Source of the DNA: Neobacillus niacini NBRC 15566
GTDB taxonomy: Bacteria; Bacillota; Bacilli; Bacillales; Cytobacillaceae
Reading direction: 5' to 3'
Length of the DNA stretch: 64,000 nucleotides
NCBI RefSeq assembly: GCF_001591505.1
Contig: NZ_BCVA01000012.1
Location: 1 to 64,000, forward strand
Shown here: positions 8,266 to 16,868 of the stretch, piece by piece
Numbering within the stretch: the stretch's first letter is position 1
Layout of the letters: every line of letters starts with the position of its first letter
The notes under the pieces: generated by a model
The model's input: only the letters and a program-made list of their open reading frames with translations
Database searches by the model: none
What the model was told of the DNA's origin: nothing
Position numbers and translations under genes: made by a program

Positions 8266-9330
8266 TTACGCAATAAAATAGGAAACAATGGAAAGGATGA
8301 TGGATGTAATCAGCATAGCTATCAGCGGCCGTCCTGCTTTGGTCCGGAGATCGCGAAGGCTGACATTTAAACCAAGACCGACCATGGCGGAAGTTAAGAT
8401 AAAGGTGGTTGCAGTGGAAATCCCATCCATGGCCACTTTTGAAACAGGGATGGACTTGCCAAGGATATAGCTTCCGAACAAACTCATCAAAATAAAGCCG
8501 ATGAGAAACCAAGGGAATTCAATAGTAGTGTCTGCTGTCTTTCCTGAACTACGTTTTTTCACCCAATACATTAGAATAAAACACAAGGGAACAAGTAGGA
8601 GTACACGACCTAATTTGGCCAGCAGGGCAATGGCCAGGCCATCTGGACCTGCGGGTGCCCCTGCTAAGGCAACATGAGCGATTTCGTGAAGGCTGATTCC
8701 GCTCCAGATTCCGTATTCAATCGCCGATAACGGTAGAAATGGTCTTAAGATGGTGTAGGTTATCGAAAAAATCGTCCCCACCAGTGCAATAATTCCTATA
8801 CTGATGGCTGTATCTTCATGTCTTGCCTTGATAATCGGAGAAACGGCTGCAATCGCTGCAGCTCCGCAAACGCCGGTACCAACACCAAGCATGAGTACAA
8901 GGGAGGATTCCGCTTTCAGTAATTTTCCTAGCCATACTGTAAACAATATCGCAAAAGCAATGACACCGATATCACGTGCAATCAACCCTATCCCTTGATG
9001 AAGCACCACGTCAATGTTTAACTTTAACCCGTATAAAATAATTGCAAATCGTAAAAAGTGTTTGGCGGAGTATTGAATTCCTGCGCGAATCTTTTCCGGA
9101 TAACCGAAAAATTGCCGGTAAATAACCGCAATCACAATTGCACAGGCGAGCGGTCCTACACGATCAAATCCAGAGACTTTCGCTAGGGCAAAACCGAACA
9201 CTGCAATGACACTGGTAAAAGCGATTCCTCCTAGCAACAATAAAGGAGCAGCAGGTTTTGGTTCAGATTTTTTTTGCAGTTGTGGGTCCTGTTTGCTTAA
9301 AGGTAAAACTCTAGCACTTTGACTTTCCAT
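8266..9330 (-). CDS. YeiH family putative sulfate/anion exporter (UPF0324)
   Basis: Integral membrane protein of the YeiH/UPF0324 family, with about ten to eleven hydrophobic helices after a 30-residue cytoplasmic N-terminus. Family signatures are GVGTGVCGAAAIAAVSPII, SGISLHEIAHVALAG and the last helices SAMVGLGLNVSLRDLRTKAG. The family is annotated as a putative sulfate or anion exporter on weak evidence. The frame can open at GTG 9339 or ATG 9336, but the ATG at 9330 is best spaced behind GGTGA. It is divergent from the LysR gene, the same pairing as yeiH/yeiE, so that regulator most likely controls it. Confidence 0.88.
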   Translation of the reverse strand: MESQSARVLPLSKQDPQLQKKSEPKPAAPLLLLGGIAFTSVIAVFGFALAKVSGFDRVGPLACAIVIAVIYRQFFGYPEKIRAGIQYSAKHFLRFAIILYGLKLNIDVVLHQGIGLIARDIGVIAFAILFTVWLGKLLKAESSLVLMLGVGTGVCGAAAIAAVSPIIKARHEDTAISIGIIALVGTIFSITYTILRPFLPLSAIEYGIWSGISLHEIAHVALAGAPAGPDGLAIALLAKLGRVLLLVPLCFILMYWVKKRSSGKTADTTIEFPWFLIGFILMSLFGSYILGKSIPVSKVAMDGISTATTFILTSAMVGLGLNVSLRDLRTKAGRPLIAMLITSIILSIVSYFIA

Positions 9331-9462
9331 TCTCATCACCTAAATCTATTCATTTTATAATTTAATACTACTTTCAATTAGTATATAAGGGAAATAATTA
9401 TATATAATAGTTATGATAAGTAAAATCATATACATTGATTAGTTTGAATAAGGGGGCAGAAG
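9331..9462. promoter_or_regulatory. YeiH/LysR divergent control region
   Basis: 132 AT-rich bases hold both promoters. Symmetric elements such as ATAATTATATATAATAGTTAT near 9395-9415 could be the LysR operator; LysR regulators usually bind between divergent genes and repress their own. The exact box cannot be fixed by eye. Confidence 0.4.
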
Positions 9463-10365
9463 ATGGACCAACAGTTAGAAGTGTTTATTAAAGTGGTGGA
9501 GAAGGAGAATTTTTCAAAAGCAGCAGAGGAGCTGCATATGACCCAGCCTGCGGTTAGCCAGTATATCAGACTGTTAGAACAATCCATTGGCACAAGGCTC
9601 CTGGAAAGGAATAATAAGTATGTCCGCCTAAATAAGGCGGGGGAGATTGTTTTTCACCATGCAAAGGAAATTAGTGCACTTTATACCAAAATGCAGACAT
9701 TGGTCGATGACCTGACAAATAAGGCAGGCGGGACCATTGCGATTGGGGCTAGCTACACGTTTGGCGAGTATATCCTGCCGCATATAATTGCCAAAATGAA
9801 GGAGCAATTTCCTCTTATTCATCCGTCAATCAGGATTCAAAATACAAAGGAGATCATTGACCTAGTAAAAAAACATCAGTTAGACATTGGCATCATTGAA
9901 GGATTTTATGAAAATGCTGCACTTCATTCCAAAGTGGTTTCTAAGGATAAAATGGTTATTGTGGCCTCACCTCTTCATCCTCTTCTGAGTGTAAAGAGGG
10001 AAATAAGTATATCTGATTTGGCGGAAGAAACATGGATTCTAAGGGAAGAGGGCTCTGGTACAAGGGAAGCGGCTGAAAATCTGTTTCGGAGATATGATTT
10101 CACCCCGAAAAACGTCATGGAATTCGGCAGCACCCAAGTGATCAAGGAATCGGTTGAAGCAGGTCTAGGCATAAGTTTGTTATCCAGTTGGGCAATTAAG
10201 AAGGAGCTGGCAAACGGTTATATTGGCATCATTCACGTAAATGGACTCCCTTTTAAACGCAATTTTTCCATCCTAACCCCTGCTACCTATCAAACAAAGG
10301 CATTACAGACATTTATAGAAATACTATTAACATACTTAAGCGACCCGAGAAAGAATAGATTTTAG
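9463..10365 (+). CDS. LysR family regulator, CysL/YeiE-like
   Basis: A 300-residue LysR regulator. The winged helix-turn-helix covers residues 1-60 (ENFSKAAEELHMTQPAVSQY, then IRLLEQSIGTRLLERNN). The effector-binding domain follows from about 90 (GTIAIGASYTFGEYILP), with WILREEGSGTREAAE and STQVIKESVEAGLGISLLS in the expected places. It is close to the CysL/YwfK and YeiE subgroup, which responds to sulfur or sulfite metabolites; the divergent YeiH exporter agrees with that. AAGGGGGCAG precedes the ATG. Length is standard and nothing is missing. Confidence 0.88.
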   Translation: MDQQLEVFIKVVEKENFSKAAEELHMTQPAVSQYIRLLEQSIGTRLLERNNKYVRLNKAGEIVFHHAKEISALYTKMQTLVDDLTNKAGGTIAIGASYTFGEYILPHIIAKMKEQFPLIHPSIRIQNTKEIIDLVKKHQLDIGIIEGFYENAALHSKVVSKDKMVIVASPLHPLLSVKREISISDLAEETWILREEGSGTREAAENLFRRYDFTPKNVMEFGSTQVIKESVEAGLGISLLSSWAIKKELANGYIGIIHVNGLPFKRNFSILTPATYQTKALQTFIEILLTYLSDPRKNRF

Positions 10366-10461
10366 AGATACATGTCCTGCAGTATTTCATAATTGTAAAA
10401 ATAGTCCAAATTTTATATAGTGTTATCTGAAGGTCGTTTTCTAATTTTTCTGGGAGGTTTG

Positions 10462-11412
10462 ATGTCGATGAAATACAGACGTTTAGGGAATAGCGGGTTA
10501 AAGGTAAGTGAAATAAGTTTAGGAAGCTGGTTAACCTACGGAAAAACGGTTGAAGATAACACGGCTGAGAAAACCATACATAAAGCCTATGAACTAGGGA
10601 TTAACTTCTTTGATTCTGCCAATGTTTACGAGCGTGGTGAAGGTGAACGCGTGATGGCTGGAGCTTTAAAGGAATATCCACGTGAATCCTATGTCATTAC
10701 GACAAAAGCGTTCTGGCCAATGGGTGAAGGACCGAATGACCGCGGATTATCGAGGAAGCATGTGATTGAACAAGCCAATGCGAGCTTGAAGCGAATGAAC
10801 TTAGATTATGTGGATATTTTCTACTGTCACCGCTATGATCCAGAAACGCCAGTGGAGGAAACATTGAGAGCCATTGATGATTTAATTCGTCAAGGGAAGA
10901 TTCTTTATGCGGGTGTAAGTGAATGGAGTGCGGCTCAGATTGAAGAGGCCGTCTCTGTGGCGGATAAATTCCTTTTAGATCGAATTGTCGTAAACCAGCC
11001 TGTATATAACATGTTAAACCGTTATATTGAAAAGGAAGTGATTCCGGTGAGTTCAAAGCATGGGATCGGACAGGTGGTCTTTTCTCCTCTTGCTCAGGGG
11101 ATTTTAACAGGAAAATATAAAGGAAATTCCATTCCAGAAGATAGTCGTGCCTCCAATGCAGAAATCAACAACTTCATGAAGGGGATGTTGAATGAGACTA
11201 CCTTTAAGAAGGTAGAGCAGTTAGAGAAGATTGCCAAAGAATTAGAAATCACGCTGCCTAGCCTTGCGTTAGCCTGGATTTTACGTCAGCCAAATGTTTC
11301 AAGCGCTTTATTTGGAGCAAGCAGACCAAGCCAAGTAGAAGAAAATGTCAAAGCCGTTGAAATTGAACTACCGAGTGAGGTTATTGAAAAAATTGAGGGA
11401 ATCCTGTCATAG
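10462..11412 (+). CDS. Aldo/keto reductase
   Basis: NADPH-dependent oxidoreductase of the aldo/keto reductase superfamily, subgroup resembling voltage-gated potassium channel beta subunits and YghZ. The TIM barrel begins MKYRRLGNSGLKVSEISLGSW. The catalytic tetrad is visible as FFDSANVY (Asp and Tyr), ITTKAF (Lys) and IFYCHRYD (His). Cofactor-binding motifs include VFSPLAQGILTGKY and ALFGASRPSQVEEN. The frame opens at 10420, but GGGAGG lies just before the ATG at 10462 (a second ATG is six bases on). The substrate, a small aldehyde or ketone, is not predictable. Monocistronic with its own terminator. Confidence 0.9.
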   Translation: MSMKYRRLGNSGLKVSEISLGSWLTYGKTVEDNTAEKTIHKAYELGINFFDSANVYERGEGERVMAGALKEYPRESYVITTKAFWPMGEGPNDRGLSRKHVIEQANASLKRMNLDYVDIFYCHRYDPETPVEETLRAIDDLIRQGKILYAGVSEWSAAQIEEAVSVADKFLLDRIVVNQPVYNMLNRYIEKEVIPVSSKHGIGQVVFSPLAQGILTGKYKGNSIPEDSRASNAEINNFMKGMLNETTFKKVEQLEKIAKELEITLPSLALAWILRQPNVSSALFGASRPSQVEENVKAVEIELPSEVIEKIEGILS

Positions 11413-11473
11413 ATACCATTTTAGAATGACCGTTGAAAAATAAGTTAAGAAGAAAATAACATAACAGTAATAA

Positions 11474-11522
11474 TAGAGTGCTAAATCTTTAAAGGTTTTA
11501 GCACTCTATTTTTGTTGTTTTT
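11474..11522 (+). terminator. Terminator of the aldo/keto reductase gene
   Basis: TAGAGTGCTAAA pairs with TTTAGCACTCTA around about ten bases, followed by TTTTTGTTGTTTTTT. Confidence 0.85.
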
Positions 11523-11659
11523 TACAATAATCCCTGCATTGTATTGGAACCGGCTCAGCTAAAAGACCTGTTACGACAAATATCAATTCGCTTATAGGAC
11601 TTTTTAATTAAAAACCGTGAAAGATGAGGATTTTTGAAAGAATAAGGAGGACTTTAAAA

Positions 11660-11763
11660 ATGAATAAAGAAATATATTATATACAAAGCACGATTCATTG
11701 GACCATATAAGTTATTTTGACAGTTTACGAGAAGTACTGCGCTATAACAAAGAAAATGAGTAG
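11660..11763 (+). pseudogene. Small gene with probable frameshift
   Basis: AAGGAGG stands nine bases before an ATG that opens MNKEIYYIQSTIHWTI and then stops. A second frame from about 11690 reads DSLDHISYFDSLREVLRYNKENE before its TAG, which looks like real coding sequence. A one-base shift would join them into a protein of about 34 residues. No family recognised. Confidence 0.35.
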
Positions 11764-11865
11764 ATCACCCTGGTTACTTTTCCATATTGAAATTAGCTGT
11801 AAATAGATTAAGATTAAGCCATTTTATTCAGCAAATTAAACTAGGTATGAAAGAAGGGATTCGAT

Positions 11866-12441
11866 ATGATTGAAAATTTCTTTGCTGACTATAAAAAATT
11901 TGTTGTAATACCAGAAGATGAAAGCCAAGTTAATAATGAAGTATTTGATCCCAAAAAGTATGCAGGATATTATATACTAACACTTTCCATTTTTGATTCT
12001 CGTTTATCAACTTGGAGAGATGCGAGTAAATTTGAGATTGATATTGAAAAAAGTATCAAAACCGTTCTAAGAAATATTAATCAAATGCAGCGTGAGAAGT
12101 ACCATTTTCAATTACTAGAAATAGATAAATTTAAAAATTATTTTATCTTGGCTCTTTCTACTAAAACTAGATTTAATCCAGGGGAAGAAGATGACCGTAT
12201 AGCATATGTTATTGATAGAATTCTAACGAATCCTTTTTATGTAGGGCAAAATTGGTTTAAGTTAATTGGTGAAAAAGGAAGAGTGGCCCGTAAACTCTTT
12301 TGCTACTCCTTTAAGGAATATATAGCGGCGGACTTAAACCAGTCGAAAAGGGAAGACAAATATGAAAACATCAGTGAATTAATCCCAAAAAATGGAGAGA
12401 TTAAGCTGATTAAAAGTGCTCAGAAAATGGAAGTTCTTTAA
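11866..12441 (+). CDS. Conserved-looking hypothetical protein
   Basis: A 191-residue soluble protein preceded by GAAAGAAGGG ten bases before ATG. No signal peptide, membrane helix or catalytic motif can be seen. It alternates charged helices with strands (GYYILTLSIFDSRLSTW, NYFILALSTKTRFNPG) and contains a DDRIAYVIDRIL helix. Codon use matches the neighbours. It is flanked by terminators, so it is its own unit. I do not recognise the family. Confidence 0.65.
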   Translation: MIENFFADYKKFVVIPEDESQVNNEVFDPKKYAGYYILTLSIFDSRLSTWRDASKFEIDIEKSIKTVLRNINQMQREKYHFQLLEIDKFKNYFILALSTKTRFNPGEEDDRIAYVIDRILTNPFYVGQNWFKLIGEKGRVARKLFCYSFKEYIAADLNQSKREDKYENISELIPKNGEIKLIKSAQKMEVL

Positions 12442-12540
12442 ATAGGTAACTGTTGCGTAGTCCTTAGCGTGTCAGTAGGGCTATTGGCGACATTTTTTTA
12501 AAAAGTAGAAACCGATATAGGAGAAAACTTCATGAATACG

Positions 12541-12580
12541 AAAAGAAGGAGGCCCGAAAATTTGGTCTCCTTCTTTTTCT
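12541..12580 (+). terminator. Rho-independent terminator
   Basis: AAAGAAGGAGGCC pairs with GGTCTCCTTCTTT, then TTCTTTC. Confidence 0.75.
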
Positions 12581-12812
12581 TTCAGTGAACACTAAATCAC
12601 TGCCTTATTAAGGGGCAGAATTATTATTTCAGGTCATTTCGATGTGTTATAAAACTAAAAGCATGAAGCAAGCCATGCATTTAAAGACCAAAAAAACTGA
12701 CACCGACCAAGTTATAATTACACCGCGAAGCGATGAAATATATGGATTTTGATGTATTCGGGATTCGACCGGAGCGATTTAACCAAATTCAATTGAAAAT
12801 CCACCCAAAATG

Positions 12813-12852
12813 CAAAAAACGCCTTCAAAAATCATTTTTGAAGGCGTTTTTT
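12813..12852. terminator. Bidirectional terminator
   Basis: Seventeen-base stem AAAAAACGCCTTCAAAA / TTTTGAAGGCGTTTTTT with a short loop. A-run and T-run flank both sides, so it can stop transcripts in either direction. Confidence 0.85.
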
Positions 12853-13006
12853 GACGTTTCGTCCTAAAAATGCCCTTAAAAGTAGAATAGGGCAGTTCGA
12901 TTTACTCAGCCAATCTCGTTACTGTAGAAGTGCCGGCTGTGAGCATTCACGTAAAGATCTCACGAAGGGAAAACGTAAAACTTGGGATGAGAGGAAGTTA
13001 TTTATC

Positions 13007-13876
13007 GTGAGTATAAAATCGGGTAATACAGAAGAATTTAAGCAGTTTTCGCAATTTAGTTCCCTTCAGGAATTTAATCAACATTCGGAAAAATGGTTAT
13101 TAGAACATAAGCATGATTTTACCAAAGGGGAGCTGGTCGGATTAAAAAGGCTCGTGCGATTTGCAGCCAAGGTTCCCGGCGTATGCAATGCCAAAATCGG
13201 AACCATCTTAAAATCCATTCACGCACAATACGATGATAATGGGATATCAAGGTCTACCTTTAAACGAATGATTTTGAAAGCAAAGGAATTCGGGATCATC
13301 ACCGTCTTTGAAACAGAAAGGAAAAACGGTTCGCAGTCTAGCAATTTATATCAGTTTAATCGTTTTCCATCGAATGAACTACCCAAAGAGGAAAAAATGA
13401 ACCACCAATATAAAACTAGTAAGCTTTTAAAAACAAATAATCAAAAGATAAATAAACGTTACGCAGAACCGTCAACATTAGATTATTCCTATGTAAGCAA
13501 CAGAGTACCACAACCTTTTGTCCACCTGGTAAAATGCTTTTTCAGCGATGCAAAAACCATTGAAGAATATTGGCATATGGTGCAAATAACTGCTTTTCGC
13601 TTTGAGTGTACGAATGACACAGAAGATATACTAGACATCTCCATCCAGGCCTTTAGACAACTGATAGGTAAAATAAAAAGGACCCATCTTGTAAAAAATC
13701 CGATCGCCTACTATTATGGCATTTTAAAGAACAATTTCATGACATTCTATTTAGAAAAGGTATCTGCAGTGGGGACTACAACCCTTATATCCCATTCTTT
13801 TATTGATGGCATGGATCCCAACTGGGATTGGTTGCAGCCAATTGCCTCGGAGGACATGGAAGGAAGCAATTCATAA
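13007..13876 (+). CDS. Winged-helix DNA-binding-type protein
   Basis: About 290 residues. The N-terminal half holds a replication- or phage-type winged helix: ELVGLKRLVRFAAKVPGVCN, AKIGTILKSI, GISRSTFKRMILKAKEFGI and a wing ETERKNGSQSSNLYQF. The C-terminal half is helical with no known motif (QAFRQLIGKIKRTHLVKNP, YYYGILKNNFMTFYLEK). Proteins with this domain order occur as chromosomal orphans in Bacillus and on plasmids; the role is unclear. The frame is open from 12851 but overlaps the terminator there; GTG at 13007 with AGAGGAAG nine bases before it is the likely start. Confidence 0.65.
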   Translation: MSIKSGNTEEFKQFSQFSSLQEFNQHSEKWLLEHKHDFTKGELVGLKRLVRFAAKVPGVCNAKIGTILKSIHAQYDDNGISRSTFKRMILKAKEFGIITVFETERKNGSQSSNLYQFNRFPSNELPKEEKMNHQYKTSKLLKTNNQKINKRYAEPSTLDYSYVSNRVPQPFVHLVKCFFSDAKTIEEYWHMVQITAFRFECTNDTEDILDISIQAFRQLIGKIKRTHLVKNPIAYYYGILKNNFMTFYLEKVSAVGTTTLISHSFIDGMDPNWDWLQPIASEDMEGSNS

Positions 13877-14136
13877 AAAAATGTAGCATCATTGTCAAAA
13901 TTCACTCGGAGTATGACGACCGCTCATCACTTTTTTGAGTTTTTAATAGTTTAGAAGTATTCTAACAGACTAACGAACTGGGAGCAGTGGGGACGTCTAG
14001 TTGCTTACTTTTTGGTAATTTGATAACAAGGCGGTAGAGTCCTAATATTGAAACTTTTACCAACTTTTATCGTATAAATAGTTGGATGAGACAAAGTAAT
14101 CAACAAAGAAAATTTTATTGGTTTAGGAGGAAGTTT

Positions 14137-14531
14137 ATGATTAAGGAATTCAAAGCAAAGAAAAAGTAGATTGCATTGGCGGCTTTACTGCTATTTACGC
14201 TGAACCAATTATGGCCCATATAAATCCTACCGAAATTCACAAAAAAGATCTTTTCATTATAATAAAAAGCGATCATACCATCTGGGCCACGATTGTGGAC
14301 CATGAAGGCAAAGATCAACAAAATAATCAGTGGATAGAAATCATTCGGGATGACCTAAAGAGAAGAGTAAGTCCAATTATGCCAAGAACCTATTACTTTG
14401 AAATAACAAAGGGAGATTTATTTGGAACCTATGTGATTTCGAAAGATATCATTTCAAATGAGTCCTTTTGCGAGAGCAAATCCTATCTTAGTGCTTTAAT
14501 AGATAACAATTGGCAGCATACCAGGTACTGA
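14137..14531 (+). pseudogene. Orphan gene, probable frameshift in an A-rich tract
   Basis: An excellent site (TTAGGAGGAAG) precedes ATG at 14137, which opens MIKEFKAKKK and stops at once. From the same place another frame reads KEKVDCIGGFTAIYAEPIM and continues unbroken through HKKDLFIIIKSDHTIWATIV, IIRDDLKRRVSP and YYFEITKGDLFGTYVIS to a stop at 14529. A one-base change in the GCAAAGAAAAAGTA tract restores one 130-residue protein. If the shift is real, only the 106-residue part from ATG 14211, which lacks a site, could be made. No family recognised. Confidence 0.5.
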
Positions 14532-14719
14532 TCCAAGAACGGTATTATGAAAGTTTTTATACAAGACATATTTCATATTAAATTTAATTGTTTATTATTA
14601 ATGGGGTAGATACACATAAAATTATATCTTTTTGAACAATAAAAATTTATGGTTAGTCGAAAAGATATAAGTGAATTATAATAAAAATAATGATGTACTA
14701 GAATATGGAGGAAAAACGA

Positions 14720-15040
14720 ATGAAATTTCCAAATGATGCGGATGGAGAGGCTTTACATAGTTTATATAAAGATGGATTAGATTTTAAAAAACAACAATCA
14801 GTGGACTTTTTTGTTGCCGTGCCTGATAAAGCAGCAGGTGAAAAATTATCGCAAGTACTAAAGAAAGAAGGATTCAATTGTTTCTTAGAGCAAGACGACG
14901 AAACGGAAGAGTGGGCATGTTGTTGCTCGAAAAGAATGTTATTAAATTATAATGAATTAATAAAAATACAGAATCAATTAAACAATATAAGTAAACCACA
15001 TGGTGGTTACTCTGACGGTTGGGGCGTTTTTGTAGAATAA
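14720..15040 (+). CDS. RraB-family protein
   Basis: A 106-residue protein of the RraB (ribonuclease E inhibitor B) fold family: FPNDADGEALHSLYKDGLDF, SVDFFVAVPDKAAGEKLSQV, GFNCFLEQDDETEEWAC and the closing GGYSDGWGVFVE. In gammaproteobacteria RraB binds and restrains RNase E. Bacillaceae generally lack RNase E, so the role here is unknown and the name reflects the fold. The ATG at 14705 lies within the ribosome site; GGAGG stands eight bases before ATG 14720, so that start is used. A terminator follows. Confidence 0.82.
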   Translation: MKFPNDADGEALHSLYKDGLDFKKQQSVDFFVAVPDKAAGEKLSQVLKKEGFNCFLEQDDETEEWACCCSKRMLLNYNELIKIQNQLNNISKPHGGYSDGWGVFVE

Positions 15041-15103
15041 AAGGATTGAGGGAATCAAAAGATGCTTGTGCTTGAACCTTCCTTTGATATTATACGCAAG
15101 ATA

Positions 15104-15151
15104 GTGCCAGGTATCACCCGAGAAATTGGGCAGTACCTGGCATCTTTATTT
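15104..15151 (+). terminator. Terminator of the RraB-like gene
   Basis: GTGCCAGGTA pairs with TACCTGGCAT, with an inner CCC/GGG, then CTTTATTT. The following 250 bases up to the AAC(3) gene show no gene; they include a small AGAAATGTCACATTTCT palindrome near 15218. Confidence 0.7.
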
Positions 15152-15410
15152 GAATGATAGAAGACAGTTGCTATTTTCCTATTAATCAACCCTTCACTCA
15201 TTAAGTGTGGATTATATAGAAATGTCACATTTCTGTACTGACAGGATTGATTCAGTTTGCTGATTATATGGTCAAATGTGTATGGGTAATGAATTCAGAT
15301 TTTTCATATAAGGATTCTATCTCTATTTCCTGAAATCTCCAGGAAACATAGACAAATATTCCTAATATGGTATTCTTTTGGTGTACTTAAAGATTGAAAG
15401 GTTGATTGCA

Positions 15411-16148
15411 ATGTACAAGAAACAAGATTTGTTAAAGCACCTTAAAGAATTGGGAATCGACGAGAATGGAACATTACTTGTTCATTCATCCATGAAAAGT
15501 ATTGGACAAGTAAAAGGTGGGGCGGATACTGTCCTTGATGCACTTACAGAATATATGAAAAATGGTCTTTTGGTTTTCCCTACCCATACATGGTTGTATA
15601 TTAAGGCGGAGAATCCTCGATTTTATGTCAATGACTCACCATCTTGTGTTGGATTATTAACGGAACTGTTTCGAAAACGTCCGGGTGTTGTTCGCTCATG
15701 GCATCCAACACATTCTGTAGCTGCCCTGGGAAAAGGAGCACATGAATTTATTGCAGGAAATGAACACTTCGACACACCTTGTGCACGCGAATCAAGTTGG
15801 GGAAAATTACTCGATCAGAAGGCAACCATCTTATTAATCGGGGTCGATTTACGAAAATGCACATATATTCATGGAGTCGAGGAATGGCTTGATATACCAG
15901 GTCGTTTAACCGATGAGCATCAAATGCTTTACACCATATTACCGGATAAAACGGAAATTTCCATACCGCAAAGAAGACATATGGGTCATACCTCTGAAAA
16001 ATATGATCGTGTTGAAGATGTTTTTCTGAAAAATCAAGTTATGTACAAAGGACAATTTGGGGACGCAACAGTAAGGGTGTGTGAAACAGTGAAAATGACA
16101 GACTTACTAAATCACTTACTAAAAGAAAAACCGGATTTATTTTCTTGA
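15411..16148 (+). CDS. AAC(3)-family N-acetyltransferase (YokD-like)
   Basis: A 245-residue antibiotic-acetyltransferase-fold enzyme of the AAC(3) family, which moves an acetyl group from acetyl-CoA to the 3-amino group of aminoglycosides. Visible signatures are LLVHSSMKSIGQVKGGADTV, PTHTWL, RSWHPTHSVAALGKGA, HFDTPCARESSWGKLL and ILLIGVDLRKCTYIHGVEEW. It resembles chromosomal Bacillus YokD, whose natural substrate is not established, so real resistance should not be assumed. The frame opens at 15378, but the ATG at 15411 behind GAAAGG gives the family N-terminus (MYKKQDLLKHL). Confidence 0.88.
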   Translation: MYKKQDLLKHLKELGIDENGTLLVHSSMKSIGQVKGGADTVLDALTEYMKNGLLVFPTHTWLYIKAENPRFYVNDSPSCVGLLTELFRKRPGVVRSWHPTHSVAALGKGAHEFIAGNEHFDTPCARESSWGKLLDQKATILLIGVDLRKCTYIHGVEEWLDIPGRLTDEHQMLYTILPDKTEISIPQRRHMGHTSEKYDRVEDVFLKNQVMYKGQFGDATVRVCETVKMTDLLNHLLKEKPDLFS

Positions 16149-16540
16149 TTATATACCACAACATCAAAGGCTGGGCCTTACGCGAGCAATGGACGGTTAA
16201 TTACTGGGGAACCTGGCGGGACAACTTTATACGCTAACTAGTGATGTACTTACAGAAGCAGTTAACGCGGTCAGTCCCATGCCTTGGGATGCTAGATGAA
16301 TTTCTTTTATAAAAATACATTTTGTTTGAAGTCATTACATGTAAACTAAAATTGAATAAATTTCAATAAGACAGTCTTTTGCAAACGGTTCAGATTTACT
16401 CTTATAATACGTAGTAGACACATACTACGCAGTAATTTCTTTTGTGAAAGAATCTACTTATAGTAGAGGAAGTATCTATATTTATAGCTGATTGGCTTCA
16501 ATAAACGCGCTAGATTGTGGAGGATGTAGTTTAGCATTAA

Positions 16541-16576
16541 TTACGAGGAACCGTATCATAAGTAAATGAGGTTTAA
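16541..16576. repeat. Dispersed repeat, copy A
   Basis: ATTACGAGGAACCGTATCAT then AAGTAAATGAGG. Shares a GAACC-TA-CA-AA-TAA core with copies at 18192 and 20160. Confidence 0.4.
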
Positions 16577-16609
16577 AACAAATGTCGTCAAAATAACGGC
16601 ATTTGTTTT
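16575..16609 (+). terminator. Rho-independent terminator
   Basis: AAAACAAATGTCGT pairs with ACGGCATTTGTTTT around seven bases. Confidence 0.75.
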
Positions 16610-16868
16610 GGGTAAATTGTTTAGAAATGTTTAACTTAAATAATTTCAATACTTTACCATAATTTACTATAAAGTTTACTAAAATTCACTTTTTTGGGAG
16701 ATAGCTTTTCAAATTATATAATAAATAATATGATAGGGTTAGAAATTTACATATTTTAGACGAGGAGAAGGGATTTATATTTTTAACATACTAAAGGATA
16801 CAATACTTTTAAAAGAAAATGATAACTCGGCTAATACATTCATTTATTATGTAGCTATCTCTTTCTTT

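Larger units (their letters stand above)
12442..13006. other. Intergenic stretch with two strong terminators
   Basis: Contains two hairpin terminators (separate entries). Between them, 12586-12800, is AT-rich sequence in which I find no gene. The open frame that extends into 12851-13006 runs through the end of the second terminator and is not considered translated. Confidence 0.5.
16379..16610 (+). ncRNA. Candidate small RNA between promoter and terminator
   Basis: TTGCAA (16379) and TATAAT (16403) with 18-base spacing look like a sigma-A promoter. Directly after it is a perfect inverted repeat CGTAGTA / TACTACG (16410-16429). About 150 bases later a strong terminator ends the stretch. No convincing ORF with a ribosome site lies between. 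The predicted transcript would be roughly 195 nt. This rests on the two signals alone; no RNA family is recognised. Confidence 0.3.
16149..16778. other. Long gene-free stretch
   Basis: Near 16173-16299 two overlapping frames carry short protein-like pieces (GPYASNGRLITGEPGGTTLY, then VLTEAVNAVSPMPWDAR before TGA), probably a decayed gene end that I cannot assign. Then follow a candidate promoter with an inverted repeat (16379-16429), one copy of a dispersed repeat, and a terminator at 16575. The last 160 bases lead into the TPR gene. Confidence 0.4.

Noticed and set aside
12532..12588. A short ORF with a fair ribosome site (MNTKRRRPEN...).
   Set aside because: It is encoded by the arms of a terminator hairpin.
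15411..16148. Reporting clinical aminoglycoside resistance.
   Set aside because: The protein resembles chromosomal YokD-like AAC(3) homologues, and there is no mobile element next to it.
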